Source of the DNA: Primulina eburnea
Lineage: Eukaryota > Streptophyta > Magnoliopsida > Lamiales > Gesneriaceae
Assembly: GCF_022965805.1 (NCBI RefSeq)
Contig: NW_027331289.1
Span: forward strand, 336,001-400,000
DNA: 64,000 nt
Direction of reading: 5' to 3'
The notes under the pieces are model-generated. The model saw only the letters and a program-made list of their open reading frames with translations, was not told the origin of the DNA and made no database searches. Positions 10,546 to 21,475 of this stretch are shown here, in pieces. Position 1 is the first letter of the stretch. The number at the start of each line of letters is the position of its first letter. The position numbers and the translations under genes were made by a program.

Positions 10546-11406
10546 ATGTCTTCGATGCGCAATTCGATATCTATAATACTCGACAAACACATATTAACTG
10601 GACCTAATTACCTCACTTGGCTAAGAAATTTGAAAATAGTCTTAAATTCGGAAAGGGTAACATATACACTAACTCAGTCGCCCCCTGTTGAGGCTCCGAC
10701 TGACTGCAATCCTGAGGAATTGCAGGCTTACAAGGAATGGTGTGACCATGACTTGATAGCCAGGTGTTATATGCTGACTTCTATGAACGATGAGCTACAG
10801 AGGCGTTTTGAGGGTGCAAAGAGTGCTGCTGACATTCATTTGCATCTCAAAGAGCTCTTTGGAGAGCAAACGCGTCCTCTTAGGCATGCTACCGTCAAGG
10901 AGCTGATCACTTTGCGCATGCGAGAGGGGACCTCGGTCCATGAGCATGGCCTAAAGGTGATCGGGCTCGTGGACAAGCTCGTTGGCATGGATTTGATCCT
11001 GCCTTCGGAGTTGACCACCGACATGTTGCTGTTATCGCTGCCAAGCTCATTTGATCCTTTTGTGGTGAACTTCAACATGAACAAGATGGAACCGACCCTT
11101 GAGGAGTTGGTGAACATGCTTGTTACGTTTGAATCCACCATCAAGAAAGAGAAGTTGGTTCTTTATGTGGGTTCTTCATCTGGTACGAAGATTGATCCAC
11201 ATGGGAAGGGAAAGAAGAGTTCTTTCCAAAGTCCCAAAAAGAACGTGCCCCTGTTGAGGCAATCTCCGAACCCTGTTGAGGCAGCCAGACCAGTTAAGGC
11301 TGACAAGACTGATGATGTATGTCATCACTGCAAGAAGCCTGGACATTGGAAGCGAAATTGCAAGGAATATCTGGCCCAGAAGTGTTCTGGAAACGGTATG
11401 TTCTAA
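10546..11406 (+). CDS. gag: Copia-B Gag (capsid-nucleocapsid), gag-only ORF
   Basis: The 286-residue protein starts MSSMRNSISIILDKHILTGP and aligns with the N-terminal part of the intact Copia-C polyprotein. It has the copia Gag domain (about 10-205) and a CCHC zinc knuckle, CHHCKKPGHWKRNC (about 259-272), that binds RNA. In Copia-C the frame continues into protease; here a stop follows GMF, so the product is free Gag with no pol. An open gag amid ruined pol may mean it still contributes particles, or only that gag has had little time to decay. Confidence 0.85.
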   Translation: MSSMRNSISIILDKHILTGPNYLTWLRNLKIVLNSERVTYTLTQSPPVEAPTDCNPEELQAYKEWCDHDLIARCYMLTSMNDELQRRFEGAKSAADIHLHLKELFGEQTRPLRHATVKELITLRMREGTSVHEHGLKVIGLVDKLVGMDLILPSELTTDMLLLSLPSSFDPFVVNFNMNKMEPTLEELVNMLVTFESTIKKEKLVLYVGSSSGTKIDPHGKGKKSSFQSPKKNVPLLRQSPNPVEAARPVKADKTDDVCHHCKKPGHWKRNCKEYLAQKCSGNGMF

Positions 11407-11815
11407 ATTTAAGTAAACATTTTAATTAACTCTACTTCTTGGGTATTAGATACCGGTTGTGACTCACATCTCTGTAATGGGTTACAGGTGATGGGAAGAA
11501 GTAGGAAGCTTAAGGAAGGTGTGACCTTCTTGAGGATGGGCAATGGAGCAAGAGTTGCTGCCAAGGCCATTGAAGATGTTTACTTATTATTGAACAATAG
11601 TTTAAGTTAATTTTATGAGATGTTTTGTTTGTACCTAATTTTGTAAAAACATTGTTTCCATTTCTATGCTGATAAAAATGGATATTCTTGTTTATTTTGC
11701 AAAGGTGTTTGCAACATTTACATGAATGAATGTTTTGATTGGTACTGGTGAACTTGAAAACGATCTCTATAACTTAAAATTAAAAGATATTCCATTAAAT
11801 GTCCATTCAAAGGCA
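11407..11815 (+). pseudogene. Copia-B protease remnant and integrase deletion junction
   Basis: Translated fragments STSWVLDTGCDSHLCNGLQVMGR match the aspartic protease of Copia-C (DTG motif), followed by several stops and frameshifts. Near 11800 the sequence jumps from the end of the protease region to the post-integrase part (YEIWMGKPPKYSYLR). The segment for the zinc-binding domain and DDE core is absent. In Copia-C the two edges of the missing piece carry the same 11-mer 657 bp apart. Confidence 0.85.
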
Positions 11816-13878
11816 GACACCATATGAGATATGGATGGGTAAGCCTCCCAAATATTCTTATCTTAGAATATGGGGAGCCCTGCTTATGTGAAGCAGGTAG
11901 TGGGAGATAAATTGGATTGTTGATCCATTTTATGTTACTTTGTGGGATATCCAAGGAATTAAGTTGGATATTATTTCTATCATCCCCAAGAAACAAAGGT
12001 GTTTGTTTCTAGGAATGCAACCTTTTTGAAAGGGATTTTCTATTGGATAGAAAAAAGGGAGATGATAGAACTCGAAGAGGTTCGAGAGAAACCCGCAATT
12101 ATAGAACCCACACCCGAGGAGCCAAGAGAGGAGATACAAGCTCCTAGCGGATACGAGAAAGTCTCGAGACCACCTATGAGGTATGGTCAGCTTCTTGAAG
12201 AGGGCCATGATGAGCCTAACCATGGATGTGATCCATGGACCTTCAAGCTCCTAGCGGATACGAGAAAGTCTCGAGACCACCTATGAGGTATGGTCAGCTT
12301 CTTGAAGAGGGCCATGATGAGCCTAACCATGGATGTGATCCATGGACCTTCAAGGAAGCGATATCCGATGCCGATTCATCCAAGTGGCTTGAAGCAATGG
12401 AATCTGAGTTGAATTCCATGCATTCGAACCAAGTATAGGATCTTGTGGATCCGCCTGAGGGAACTGTTCCCACAGGGACTTGGGGCGGATGGGAAGGTAT
12501 TAACCTTCAAGGCGCGATTGGTGGCAAAAGGATGTACTCAAAGACAAGGAGTTGACTTTGAGGAAACCTTTTCCCAATCGCAATGTTCAAGTCCATAAGG
12601 ATTTTGCTAGCCATAGCTGCATGGTATGACTATGAGATATGGCAGATGGATGTTAAGACAGTCTTTCTTAATAGGGCTTTTAAGAAAGTGATTTACATGT
12701 CTCAACCTGAAGGGTTTACATCTGTCGGAAGTGAGCATATGGTATGCAAACTTCATAGATCTATTTATGGTCTAAAGAAGGCATCAAGGAGTTGAACCTT
12801 AGATTCGATTGTACAATCAAAGAGTTTGATTTACTAAGAATCCTGAGGGACCCTGTGTGTATAAGAAGGTCAGTGGGAGTGTTGTGACATTCCTGGTGTT
12901 ATATGTTGATGACATTCTACTCATTGGGAATGATGTAGGAATGTTGCAATCAACTAAGATATGGTTAGCGAGTAAGTTCTCGATGCAGGACTTGGGTGAA
13001 GCATCTTTTGTATTGGGATACAGATCTATTGAGATAGATCGAAAAGATTGCTTGATCTCACCCAGTCCACATACATTGATAACATCGTGAAGCGGTTCTC
13101 GATGGATGAGTCCATGAGAGGACATCTACCAATGTGTCATGGCGTGTCCCTATCCAAGTCTGTCTCTTGAGACAGATGCAGAGATAGTGGCGATGACACG
13201 CATTCCGTATGCTTCGGCAATTGGTAGCCTCATGTATGTGATGATATCTACACGTCCTGACGTGGCACTAATTGTAGTGAGTAGATATCAATCGAACCCT
13301 GGTCTTCCACACTGGAAAGCTGTGAAAGACATCCTCAAGTAGTTGAGAAGGACCAATAAATTGTTCTTGGTCTATGGGGTGGAGAACTAAAATTGGAAGG
13401 CTATACCGACTCTAGCTTCCAAAGCGATATCGATGACTCGAAGTCAACCTCTGGTTTTGTATTCATGCTCAACGGTGCTGCTGTCTCTTGGAAGAGTTCC
13501 AAGCAAGACAATATTACGGATTCCAGCACAGAGGTCGAATACATTGCTGCATCAGATGCAGCAAGGGAGGCTGTTTGGATAAGGAATTTCGTCTAAAAGT
13601 TGGACGTCATTCCTAATGGATTTGCTTCTGTCCCGGTGTTGTGTGACAACACGGGAGCTCTAGCTCAAGCAAAGGAGCCTAGGTCTCATCAGAAATCCAA
13701 ACTAGTATTGAGAAAGTACCACATCCTTGGAGAGATTGTGGAAAGAAGAGAAGTGTCTATTGACAAAGTCGGCTCCGCAGATTATGTTGTTGATCCACTA
13801 GCTAAGCCTTTACCTGGACCATTATTCGACAAGCATCGCGAATCAATGGGTTTGAAATATAAGGGTAGTTGGCTCTAG
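11816..13878 (+). pseudogene. Copia-B RT and RNase H remnants
   Basis: Broken reading frames at 12583-12795, 12857-13090, 13139-13342, 13393-13596 and 13600-13878 each match the RT-RNase H half of Copia-C. The RT active-site motif YVDD is still present (VLYVDDILLIGND), and RNase H pieces [19 protein letters not shown] and LCDNTGALAQAKEP remain. Stops, indels and a 107-bp tandem duplication separate the pieces, so no full RT can be made. Confidence 0.88.
12141..12354 (+). repeat. Perfect 107-bp tandem duplication in Copia-B pol
   Basis: 12141-12247 and 12248-12354 are identical by eye, each beginning CTCCTAGCGGATACGAG and ending GGACCTTCAAG. Copia-C has one copy. The length is not a multiple of three, so it shifts the frame. 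Lack of divergence makes it a late event. Confidence 0.92.
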
Positions 13879-13880
13879 TG

Positions 13881-13892
13881 CAAGTGGGAGAT
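13881..13892 (+). other. Copia-B polypurine tract
   Basis: CAAGTGGGAGAT directly precedes the 3' LTR. The same purine tract borders the 3' LTR of Copia-C. It primes plus-strand DNA synthesis. Confidence 0.8.
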
Positions 13893-16054
13893 TGTTAGAG
13901 TAGGTGCCCGTCGAGCCAAGTGTTGGCCGAGTGTTCACAATGAAACTCTATGTATAAGCAGTCTTTATTTTAATAATATTTGAAATTATTATTTTGGCAA
14001 ATCTTTATCTGTATACCCATGCTAGCTGCATAGATAAAGCCCTTGAATATACAAATAGTAGAAAGAATATGAGATGCTCATATGATGAGTATCATGAAAC
14101 TCATATTTGTAATACTGTATATTCTAAACGGTTCCTAGTCGATTCAGCCGCCACTAAGAAGGATATAGGCCGCTCGAGTTAGAGACTAGTATCTGCGATG
14201 TGAGTACCATGTTTCATTGGTAGGGGACATTGTGATGTCCGAACATGCAGATAGGTGCTCCTTGTAGAGTGCACTGAACAACCCTCCATAAAAGGACTTT
14301 CCAAGTGGTTCTCACTTATCGAGTGGAAAAGTCCTGGTTTATGGTTGTACAGAATTAGTCCTTATGACCCGGGACAACATTGAGACTCTATGTGCTAGAA
14401 TTACACTTTGACTTGTTTACCGACTCTTATGGGGTCATCAGGTGGCAAGGTTGGGTGTTCTGTCGAAACACATAGGAGTCGATGCATTGTAGTCGGGGAT
14501 TCACCGCTTACCTTCGGGTATGGATATCCTATGTGTTATCATGTGTATGTAGGTTGAAATCTCTGGCCAGAGTATGGTTGTAATTATGAAAGGGGTTTCA
14601 TAGATTACACCATTGATGCAACTACGACATGACACATAGTATCGATTCATTGACAACTCTCGATAAACCAATAGTTGTCGAATCGGTCGGGATATATGAG
14701 TTGAAGGGACCGTACTGTACGCTAACCATAATTGAATGGTTCTTGCAGGCACTATCATGTGATACCTAGGGAATCACGTAAGCGATGCTGCTAGGCGTTT
14801 AACGTGATTGGTTGGGTACTATCAGACTTGAGTTCTGACGTTCTTACTATCAAGGAGTTGATAAGTAAGAATGGAGCAATTGGGGTATGCTCGCATAAGG
14901 ACATGTTTAGTCCGAATCACATTGTGATGTGAACCCACGGCTAGTCGTATCAATGAACCATTGAGGGCCACACAAGTACTAGCTTTGTAAATCCCGATGA
15001 GAAGTAAAAATAGTTCAATGTGTTGAACGGCTTATAAAGGAGTTTATAAGCGTAAAGAAAATTAGAAGTATGACTTCTATAAAGGAGAAAATAGTTCAAT
15101 GTGTTGAACGACTTATAAATGAGTTTATAAGTGTAAGGAAAAATAGAAGTATGACTTCTATGAGAGAAATGTAAATTTTGATTTATGGAAGTGTTCCTAA
15201 ATTAAAATTTGGCCAAGAGAATAATGTATTTGAAAATTGTGATTTTCATAAACATTATTATGGACTAAATTAAATTAATTCAAGTGTTGAATTAATTAAA
15301 CACTAGTGAGCCTAGTAGAGCCTGAATAATTAAATTAATTCAAGTGTTGGATTAATTAAATAATATTGAGTCTTGTAGAGCTCAATTAAAATAATTATTT
15401 AACTAGTGGGACTTGGGTAAATTCAAGTAATGTTTAATTAGTCTCAAATATGTTTGAGATAATTAAATTTAGTCCAAAGTTTTTAATTTGATTAAAAACT
15501 ATATTATATGCATGCATGGGAGGTGAAGGGTTGGAGATTACTTTTGAATAAAATAATGGCATGGCATGCTACTTTTTGCTTTTGCTTTTTGCAACACCAA
15601 GACTTGGAATTAAATCATTCTCCTCCCTCCTCCAAGCAAGATGGCCGAACTCTCCCTCATTTTTCCTCTCAAATTATTCTCTCCCATTTTTCTCCATTTT
15701 TGTGTTCTTCAAATTGTTGAAGTAAACACACTTCTCTTTGAAAAATCCTCAAATATTTCTAGTGCAATATTTGAGAGGATCTACCTAGTTGGTGGTGGGC
15801 CTAATTTGAAGGAAAGATTCAAGGATTTGGAGGAGGAGCTTGTAGATCTTCATGCCTTGAAGAGCTTTGTTGTTTGACAACAAAGTTGGAGCCACAATCA
15901 ACTTTTAAAGTTGATAGGTAAAAATTCTATAACACCCTATGAATGTGTTTTTGTAAATATTGCACAAGAACCTAAGGTGGCCGAAAATTTTGTATAAAAT
16001 TCGAAAATTTTTGCTTCCGTTGCGTTTCCGGCCACCATAACCGGTCCGCTTTCA
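13893..16054 (+). repeat. Copia-B 3' LTR
   Basis: The LTR is 2162 bp, the same length as the 5' copy and about 99.7% identical by eye. Differences include one T indel near 13998, a 3-base indel near 15364 and a few substitutions. Likely TATA element at 15500-15509. It ends at the AAACT target repeat. Confidence 0.95.
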
Positions 16055-16059
16055 AAACT

Positions 16060-16252
16060 CACATTTACTCAACTTCGCATAAAGCTGATTCTCGCGAAGT
16101 GTCTGTAAAATAATCCTTAAGTGTTGTGCGTGTTCTTGCTGATCATGCGAATAGATTAAGATATCATCTATAAACACAACAACAAACTTATCCAAGAATT
16201 CCCGAAAAACCCGATTCATCAGATCCATAAAAACTGCTGGTGCATTCGTCAC
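16060..16252 (-). pseudogene. Gypsy-A RT fragment next to the Copia-B insertion
   Basis: This 66-residue piece contains the RT active site FIDDILIYS and stops at KCEF, where Copia-B entered. The reading continues across the insertion at 6540 (WIDRVVF). It is in a different frame from the upstream gag-protease-RT ORF because one T is missing from a T-run near 16256, relative to Gypsy-B. Confidence 0.88.
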
Positions 16253-18264
16253 CCCAAAGGCATAACCAGAAACTCATAATGCCCATACCGGGTCCTGAAT
16301 GCAGTCTTCGATATATCTCCCTGATGAACCCGAAGCTGATGATAACCAGACCTTAAATCATTCTTGGAATACACAGAGGTACCTTGCAGTTGATCAAATA
16401 AATCATCAATCCGTGGCAACGGATACTTATTCTTTATCGTCGCACGATTCAACTGCCGATAATCTATGCAGAGCCGCATAGAACCATCCTTCTTTTTGAC
16501 AAAAAGAACTGGTGCTCCCCACGGGGACACACTGGGTCGAATATACCCCTTGTCAAGAAGATCCTGCAACTGCTGTTTCAATTCTTGCATCTCCGATGGA
16601 GCTAAATGATAAGGAGCTCTAGAGATTGGTGCCGTGCCTGGCACTAAATCAATGCCGAAATCCACATCCCGAACGGGAGGAAAACCAGGAATCTCCTCGG
16701 GAAAAACATCCGGAAAATCGCAAACCACTAGAATGTCACTGATACCGACACTATCTGCGGACGAATCAATAGCATAGATAAGGTAGCCTTCCCCGCCCGA
16801 CTCTAAAGCACGACAGGCTTTCAGAGCAGAAACCACAGGCATCGGGGGTCGCGCTCCCTCTCCATAGAAAAACCAACTGTCGCCCTCAACTGGACGAAAC
16901 TGCACAAACTTCTGATAACAGTCCACAGTAGCTCTAAACACAGTCAGCACATCTATTCCCAGAATGCAATCAAAATCCTCCATCACAAGAATCATCAAAT
17001 TAGCAGTTAAAACATTACCCTCAAACTCTAGAGGACAACCCAAAACTAGACGTTTAGCTAGCACCGAATGACCCATCGGTGTGGAAACAGATACCACAAC
17101 GTCCAAAGAAGTGAAAGGTAATGCATGACGCTTAGCAAATCTCGCAGATATGAATGAATGAGATGCACCAGTGTCAATGAGAACGTAAGCAGGTAATCCA
17201 CATAATAAAAATAAACCTGCGATAACTCTCTCGTTCTCCTCAGCAGCCTGATCCTGGTTAAGAGCAAAGACCTGCCCTTGAGTACGCGATCGGAGGTTAG
17301 AACCCTGAGTAGACTGTCCCTGCTGTGGCCTCTGATGAACTGAAGCCTGAGAACCAGATCCTGATCCTCCGCCCGTCTGTGGACAATCTCTCTTCATGTG
17401 GCCCATCTCACCGCACTTGTAACAAGCACCCGCAACCTTGCGACAACGCTCCGTCGGATGATCCTTCCCGCAGTGCTGACACGGGCCCCTCTTCTTCCCA
17501 AAATGGTGAACTCCTCCAGATCCAGAGGAAGAAGAAGTAGATCCAGCCTTCTTAAATGCTTGGGCGCGGGGACCCAAAGAACTAGTAGGACGAGCAGACT
17601 GCATGGCTCGACCTCTCAACAAACTGCCCTCAGCCTGGCGACAACGATTTACAAGGCCCTCATACGATGTCGGATCATCGCAGACAACAACCCGATCATA
17701 AATCTCCTGATTGAGGCCCTGAAGAAAATGGTTATACTTGGCCATAGCATTGTCACTGACATGCGGAACATATGGAAGCAACTCAAAGAACTTCTGCTGA
17801 TACTCATCAACAGACAAACTTCCCTGCTTCAGATTGATCAACTCAATCGCCTTGGTCTGCAGAAGAGCTGGCGGAAAGTAAAGCAGCATGAAAGCGGCTC
17901 GGAAATCGGCCCAAAGAACTCGACCCTGTCGCTGAACTATCGGTGCAGAGGTAGACCTCCACCACTTGCGCGCACCACCCTCCAGCAAGAAATCAAGGGT
18001 ATCAATCTGCTGCTCCGCCGAGCACTGAAAAGTCTTGAAGCAGCTCTCCATCCTCTCAAGCCAGTTCTCCGCAACATCCGGGGTCTCACCGCCTGAAAGA
18101 GGTTTCGGCCCCATCTGCAAGAACCGATGCATACTAAAACTCCGAGGCTCATCACGACGGTGTTGACGACGTTCTCGATGCTCTCGACGACGCTCCCGAT
18201 CGTCGCGGTCTCCCCAGCGTCCAACGCTGCCATGACTACTAGCATCGTCGTCAAAACCAGACAT
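16253..18264 (-). pseudogene. Gypsy-A gag-protease-RT polyprotein, 5' part
   Basis: A 671-residue open frame begins [17 protein letters not shown]. It carries the Gag domain (about 60-220), a histidine/cysteine segment [13 protein letters not shown] (about 262), a CCHC knuckle [14 protein letters not shown] (about 281-294), the protease active site [11 protein letters not shown] (about 361), and RT with [18 protein letters not shown] and the motif A region DLRSGYHQL. It ends prematurely at MPLG through a one-base deletion, just before the RT catalytic FIDD. An antisense ORF across gag is also open in Gypsy-B but is judged a shadow. Confidence 0.9.
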
Positions 18265-18334
18265 CTCTTAGCTACAAAAGTTACCAGAGATTAAACCCAA
18301 AAGAACAGTTCTAAATCCCAAAATCTTAATGCAT

Positions 18335-18346
18335 GCTCTGATACCA
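18335..18346 (-). other. Gypsy-A primer-binding site
   Basis: GCTCTGATACCA on the plus strand is TGGTATCAGAGC on the coding strand, four bases inside the 5' LTR edge at 18351. It is the initiator-Met type. Confidence 0.9.
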
Positions 18347-18350
18347 TAAA

Positions 18351-19575
18351 TGTAGTGACCCGTTCCAGAATCACCTACTAATCAGAACTTAAGCATGCAA
18401 AATTAACATTTAAAACTGAATCAGGTAAACAGCGGAAAAACAGTAATACAACCCAATCGAATCTGTAAGTACAAAATACTTAAACAACCAGATCGAACTA
18501 AATACCAAGAACAAATACCAACAACTACAGGTCAACCTCTGCCAGCTCCCTGTCCACTCCCTCCTGGACCGTCCAACCTGAGACCTGCCCCATCGAATAG
18601 GGTGTCCAAAACAGAGATAAACCGAGGACGTGAGCATAAAACGCTCAGCACCGAAAGCATGAGTATACAAGACTATGACATGCATGTATGCAAAATGTAC
18701 TGGATACCAGGATCTGGGTATATCGAAATACTGCTCAGGTAAATGACGTCAAGGTATGTAGCACTCTGCGCCGTCGCACCAGGAGGTGGCTCCCATACCA
18801 AAATAAACCTGTGGATATACCGGTGACCTAACCACCGTCGGCCAACGGGGTCCAACCATCCACAACAAACGAGGGCTGAGCACCCTCTCAACAGGCTATC
18901 TCAAAAATAGTCAGGCTCAACATGATTATGCAAATGCCGCATAATAAACCATGCATCATATGACAGATAATAATGCAACATATAAACATGCAACACATAG
19001 TAAAGCATACTCAATCCTGCTATCTCGGATAGTACTTTCGTACCTCAAACCAGTAGATCCTAGCAATCAGTCCTAGAATCAAGTCTGCGTCCGTAGTCAG
19101 CCCACTGATGCCGCTAGCTCCCAACTAGAGCACAGCTCCGCTACAAAACCAGTAGCTCCCCGCTAGTGCCTAAACCTCGGGAAAAGACTAGAAACCCATC
19201 AGAAACGACTAAAACGCTCTGGAACACTCGGAATTGGCGAGTAACAAATGAAGCCTCGCGCCTCTATTTATAGACAACGATCGGACGATCCGATCCACTT
19301 CGGACGATCCGATCCACTGTACACTTCGGACCTTCCGAACCCTTATCGGACGATCCGAACCCTGCATGTCTTCCACGTGTCCAGACACCTGTCTTCGGAC
19401 GATCCGAACTCTGCATGTCTTCCGCGTGTCCAGCCACCTGTCTTCGGACGATTCGAACCCTCTTCGGACGATCCGAACCCTGCTTCGGACGATCCGAACT
19501 CTGTTCGGTCCTTCCGATCCCACCGAAATATAATTAATCCAATAATTAACTCAAATTAGGCATCGGGATACTACA
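18351..19575 (-). repeat. Gypsy-A 5' LTR
   Basis: This 1225-bp LTR pairs with 2936-4180. It is about 20 bp shorter because one dyad (TCGGA-N3-TCCGA) is missing near 19400. G-box at 19374-19379, mutated second G-box at 19423-19428, and a minus-strand TATA box at 19265-19274. It faces away from the 5' LTR of Gypsy-B, 470 bp to the right. Confidence 0.95.
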
Positions 19576-19580
19576 GTTTG

Positions 19581-20040
19581 GGCCTACAGTGCGATTTTCT
19601 GATTTTTCAATTTTTTGGATAAAATTGATATTTTTGAAAATTGGTTCAATTTTTATTTTGAAAATTGATTTTTAGAAAATTAATAATTTTCTTGTGAAAT
19701 AAATAATTAGAATATGATTTTAATTATTTATGGTAAAAATGAGTTTTTTACAAGAAATCAATTATTATTGATTTAATTGGAAATTAAATAAAGGGGTTTA
19801 TTTAATTTATTAAATTCTTTAATAATTGTGGTGGTTTGTGATAAATTATTAGATATATGATTTATCAATTAATTAAATTGTTTAATTAAATTGATGTTAA
19901 TATTTGATATTAAATGCATGAAGGATGATCGAGAGCCTTGACCAATGTGTTAGGTGTATGTTAGGATATTTTACTGTTTTTTTATTCATTTTTATAACAT
20001 TTGATATTATTAAAGTGGGCCTGGTTTTATGGCCCGTTCC
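19581..20040 (+). other. Copia-A leader segment between Gypsy-A and Gypsy-B
   Basis: This AT-rich non-coding DNA is colinear with the leader of Copia-B (about 9150-9540), including GTGGTGGTTTGTGAT, a GCATGAAGGATGATCGA block and AAAGTGGGCCTGGTTTTATG. It carries no ORF. Confidence 0.8.
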
Positions 20041-20117
20041 CACCCTGTAGTATCCCGATGCCTAATTTGAGTTATTGGATTAAATATTATTTCGGTGGGA
20101 TCGGAAGGACCGAACAG

Positions 20118-20393
20118 GGTTCGGATCGTCCGATCAGGGTTCGGATCGTCCGAAGACAGGTGGCTGGACACGTGGAAGACATGCAAGGTTCGGATCGTCC
20201 GATCAGGGTTCGGATCGTCCGAAGACAGGTGGCTGGACACGTGGAAGACATGCAAGGTTCGGATCATCCGATCAGGGTTCGGATCGTCCGAAGACAGGTG
20301 GCTGGACACGTGGAAGACATGCAAGGTTCGGATCGTCCGATCAGGGTTCGGATCGTCCGAAGACAGGTGGCTGGACACGTGGAAGACATGCAG
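20118..20393 (+). repeat. Four 69-bp repeats with G-box and dyads, upstream of the TATA box
   Basis: Units start at 20118, 20187, 20256 and 20325. Each has two inverted repeats TCGGA-N3-TCCGA and one G-box CACGTG (20169, 20238, 20307, 20376). G-boxes bind plant bZIP and bHLH factors; what binds the dyad is unknown. The array ends about 90 bp before the TATA box, the position of a promoter-proximal enhancer. The 3' LTR has only two units. Confidence 0.9.
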
Positions 20394-20480
20394 GATTCGG
20401 ATCGTCCGATCAGGGTTCGGATCGTCCGAAGTGTGCCGGATCGGATCGTCCGAAGTGGATCGGATCTACCGATCGTTGTC

Positions 20481-20490
20481 TATAAATAGA
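20481..20490 (+). promoter_or_regulatory. TATA box of Gypsy-B 5' LTR
   Basis: TATAAATAGA sits directly downstream of the dyad array. The same decamer is at 26322-26331 in the 3' LTR. This is a strong match to a plant TATA box. Confidence 0.8.
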
Positions 20491-21394
20491 GGCGCGAGGC
20501 TTCATTTGTTACTCGCCAATTCCGAGCGTTCCAGAGCGTTTTAGTCGTTTCTGATGGATTTCTAGTCTTTTCCCGAGGTTTAGGCACTAGCGGGGAGCTA
20601 CTGGTTTTGTAGCGGAGTTGTGCTCTAGTTGGGAGCTAGCGGCATCAGTGGGCTGACTACGGACGCAGGCTTGATTCTAGGGCTGATTGCTAGGATCTAC
20701 TGGTTTGAGGTACGAAAGTACTATCCGAGATAGCAGGATTGAGTATACTTTGCTATGTGTTGCATGTTTATATGTTGCATTATTATCTGTCATATGATGC
20801 ATGGTTTATTATGCGGCATTTGCATAATCATGTTGAGCCTGATTATCTTTGAGATAGCCTGTTGAGAGGGTGCTCAGCCCTCGTTTGTTGTGGATGGTTG
20901 GACCCCGTTGGCCGACGGTGGTCAGGTCATCGGTATATCCACAGGTTTATTTTGGTATGGGAGCCACCTCCTGGTGCGACGGCGCAGAGTGCTACATACC
21001 TTGACGTCATTTACCTGAGCAGTATTTCGTTATACCCAGATCCTGGTATCCAGTACATTTTGCATACATGCATGTCATAGTCTTGTATACTCATGCTTTC
21101 GGTGCTGAGCGTTTTATGCTCACGTCCTCGGTTTATCTCTGTTTTGGACACCCTATTCGATGGGGCAGGTCTCAGGTTGGACGGTCCAGGAGGGAGTGGA
21201 CAGGGAGCTGGCAGAGGTTGACTTGTAGTTATTGGTATTTAGTTCGATCTGGTTGTTTAAGTATTTTGTACTTACAGATTCGATTGGGTTGTATTACTGT
21301 TTTTCCGCTGTATTACCTGATTCAGTTTTAAATGTTAATTTTGCGTGCTTAAGTTCTGATTAGTAGGTGATTCTGGAACGGGTCACTACATTTA

Positions 21395-21406
21395 TGGTAT
21401 CAGAGC
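21395..21406 (+). other. Gypsy-B primer-binding site
   Basis: TGGTATCAGAGC lies four bases after the LTR end at 21390. It is the initiator-Met type and matches Gypsy-A. Confidence 0.92.
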
Positions 21407-21475
21407 ATGCATTAAGATTTTGGGATTAGAACTGTTCTTTTGGGTTTAATCTCTGGTAACTTTTGTAGCTAAGAG

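Larger units (their letters stand above)
6546..16054 (+). mobile_element. Copia-B: defective Ty1/copia element inside Gypsy-A pol
   Basis: The 9509-bp element is flanked by AAACT at 6541-6545 and 16055-16059. The uninterrupted target is visible in Gypsy-B near 23680. LTRs are 2162 bp each and differ at about six positions by eye. It belongs to the Copia-C family. Gag is open, protease is full of stops, the integrase core is missing, and RT and RNase H are broken. Near-identical LTRs with a ruined pol suggest mobilisation by another element's enzymes. Confidence 0.96.
2936..19575 (-). mobile_element. Gypsy-A: Ty3/gypsy chromovirus (Tekay/Del-like), interrupted by Copia-B
   Basis: The minus-strand element is flanked by GTTTG at 2931-2935 and 19576-19580. 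It is about 7.1 kb once Copia-B is removed, against 7.2 kb for its sister Gypsy-B. Order on the minus strand is LTR, PBS, gag, protease, RT, RNase H, integrase, chromodomain-like tail, PPT, LTR. Its two LTRs differ at only a few places by eye, one being a roughly 22-bp indel in the dyad array. It was inserted in the leader of Copia-A. Confidence 0.96.
20046..21390 (+). repeat. Gypsy-B 5' LTR
   Basis: This 1345-bp LTR runs from TGTAGTATCCCGATGCC to GGGTCACTACA. U3 contains the 69-bp repeat array; R-U5 contains two short overlapping ORFs (20862-21080 and 21068-21331) present in all four LTRs of this family, which I do not consider genes. Confidence 0.95.

Noticed and set aside
20010..20544. Repetitive ORFs such as RIVRSGFGSSEDRWLDTWKTC on either strand of the 69-bp repeats (also 3795-4164, 19209-19559, 26080-26346)
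   Set aside because: The 69-bp period is divisible by three, so all frames remain open by default. The array is promoter DNA.
20862..21331. Two overlapping short ORFs (72 and about 90 codons) found in all four Gypsy-A/B LTRs
   Set aside because: The LTRs are copies of each other, so shared open frames carry no independent evidence. There is no recognisable domain, and the length of the second ORF varies with indels.
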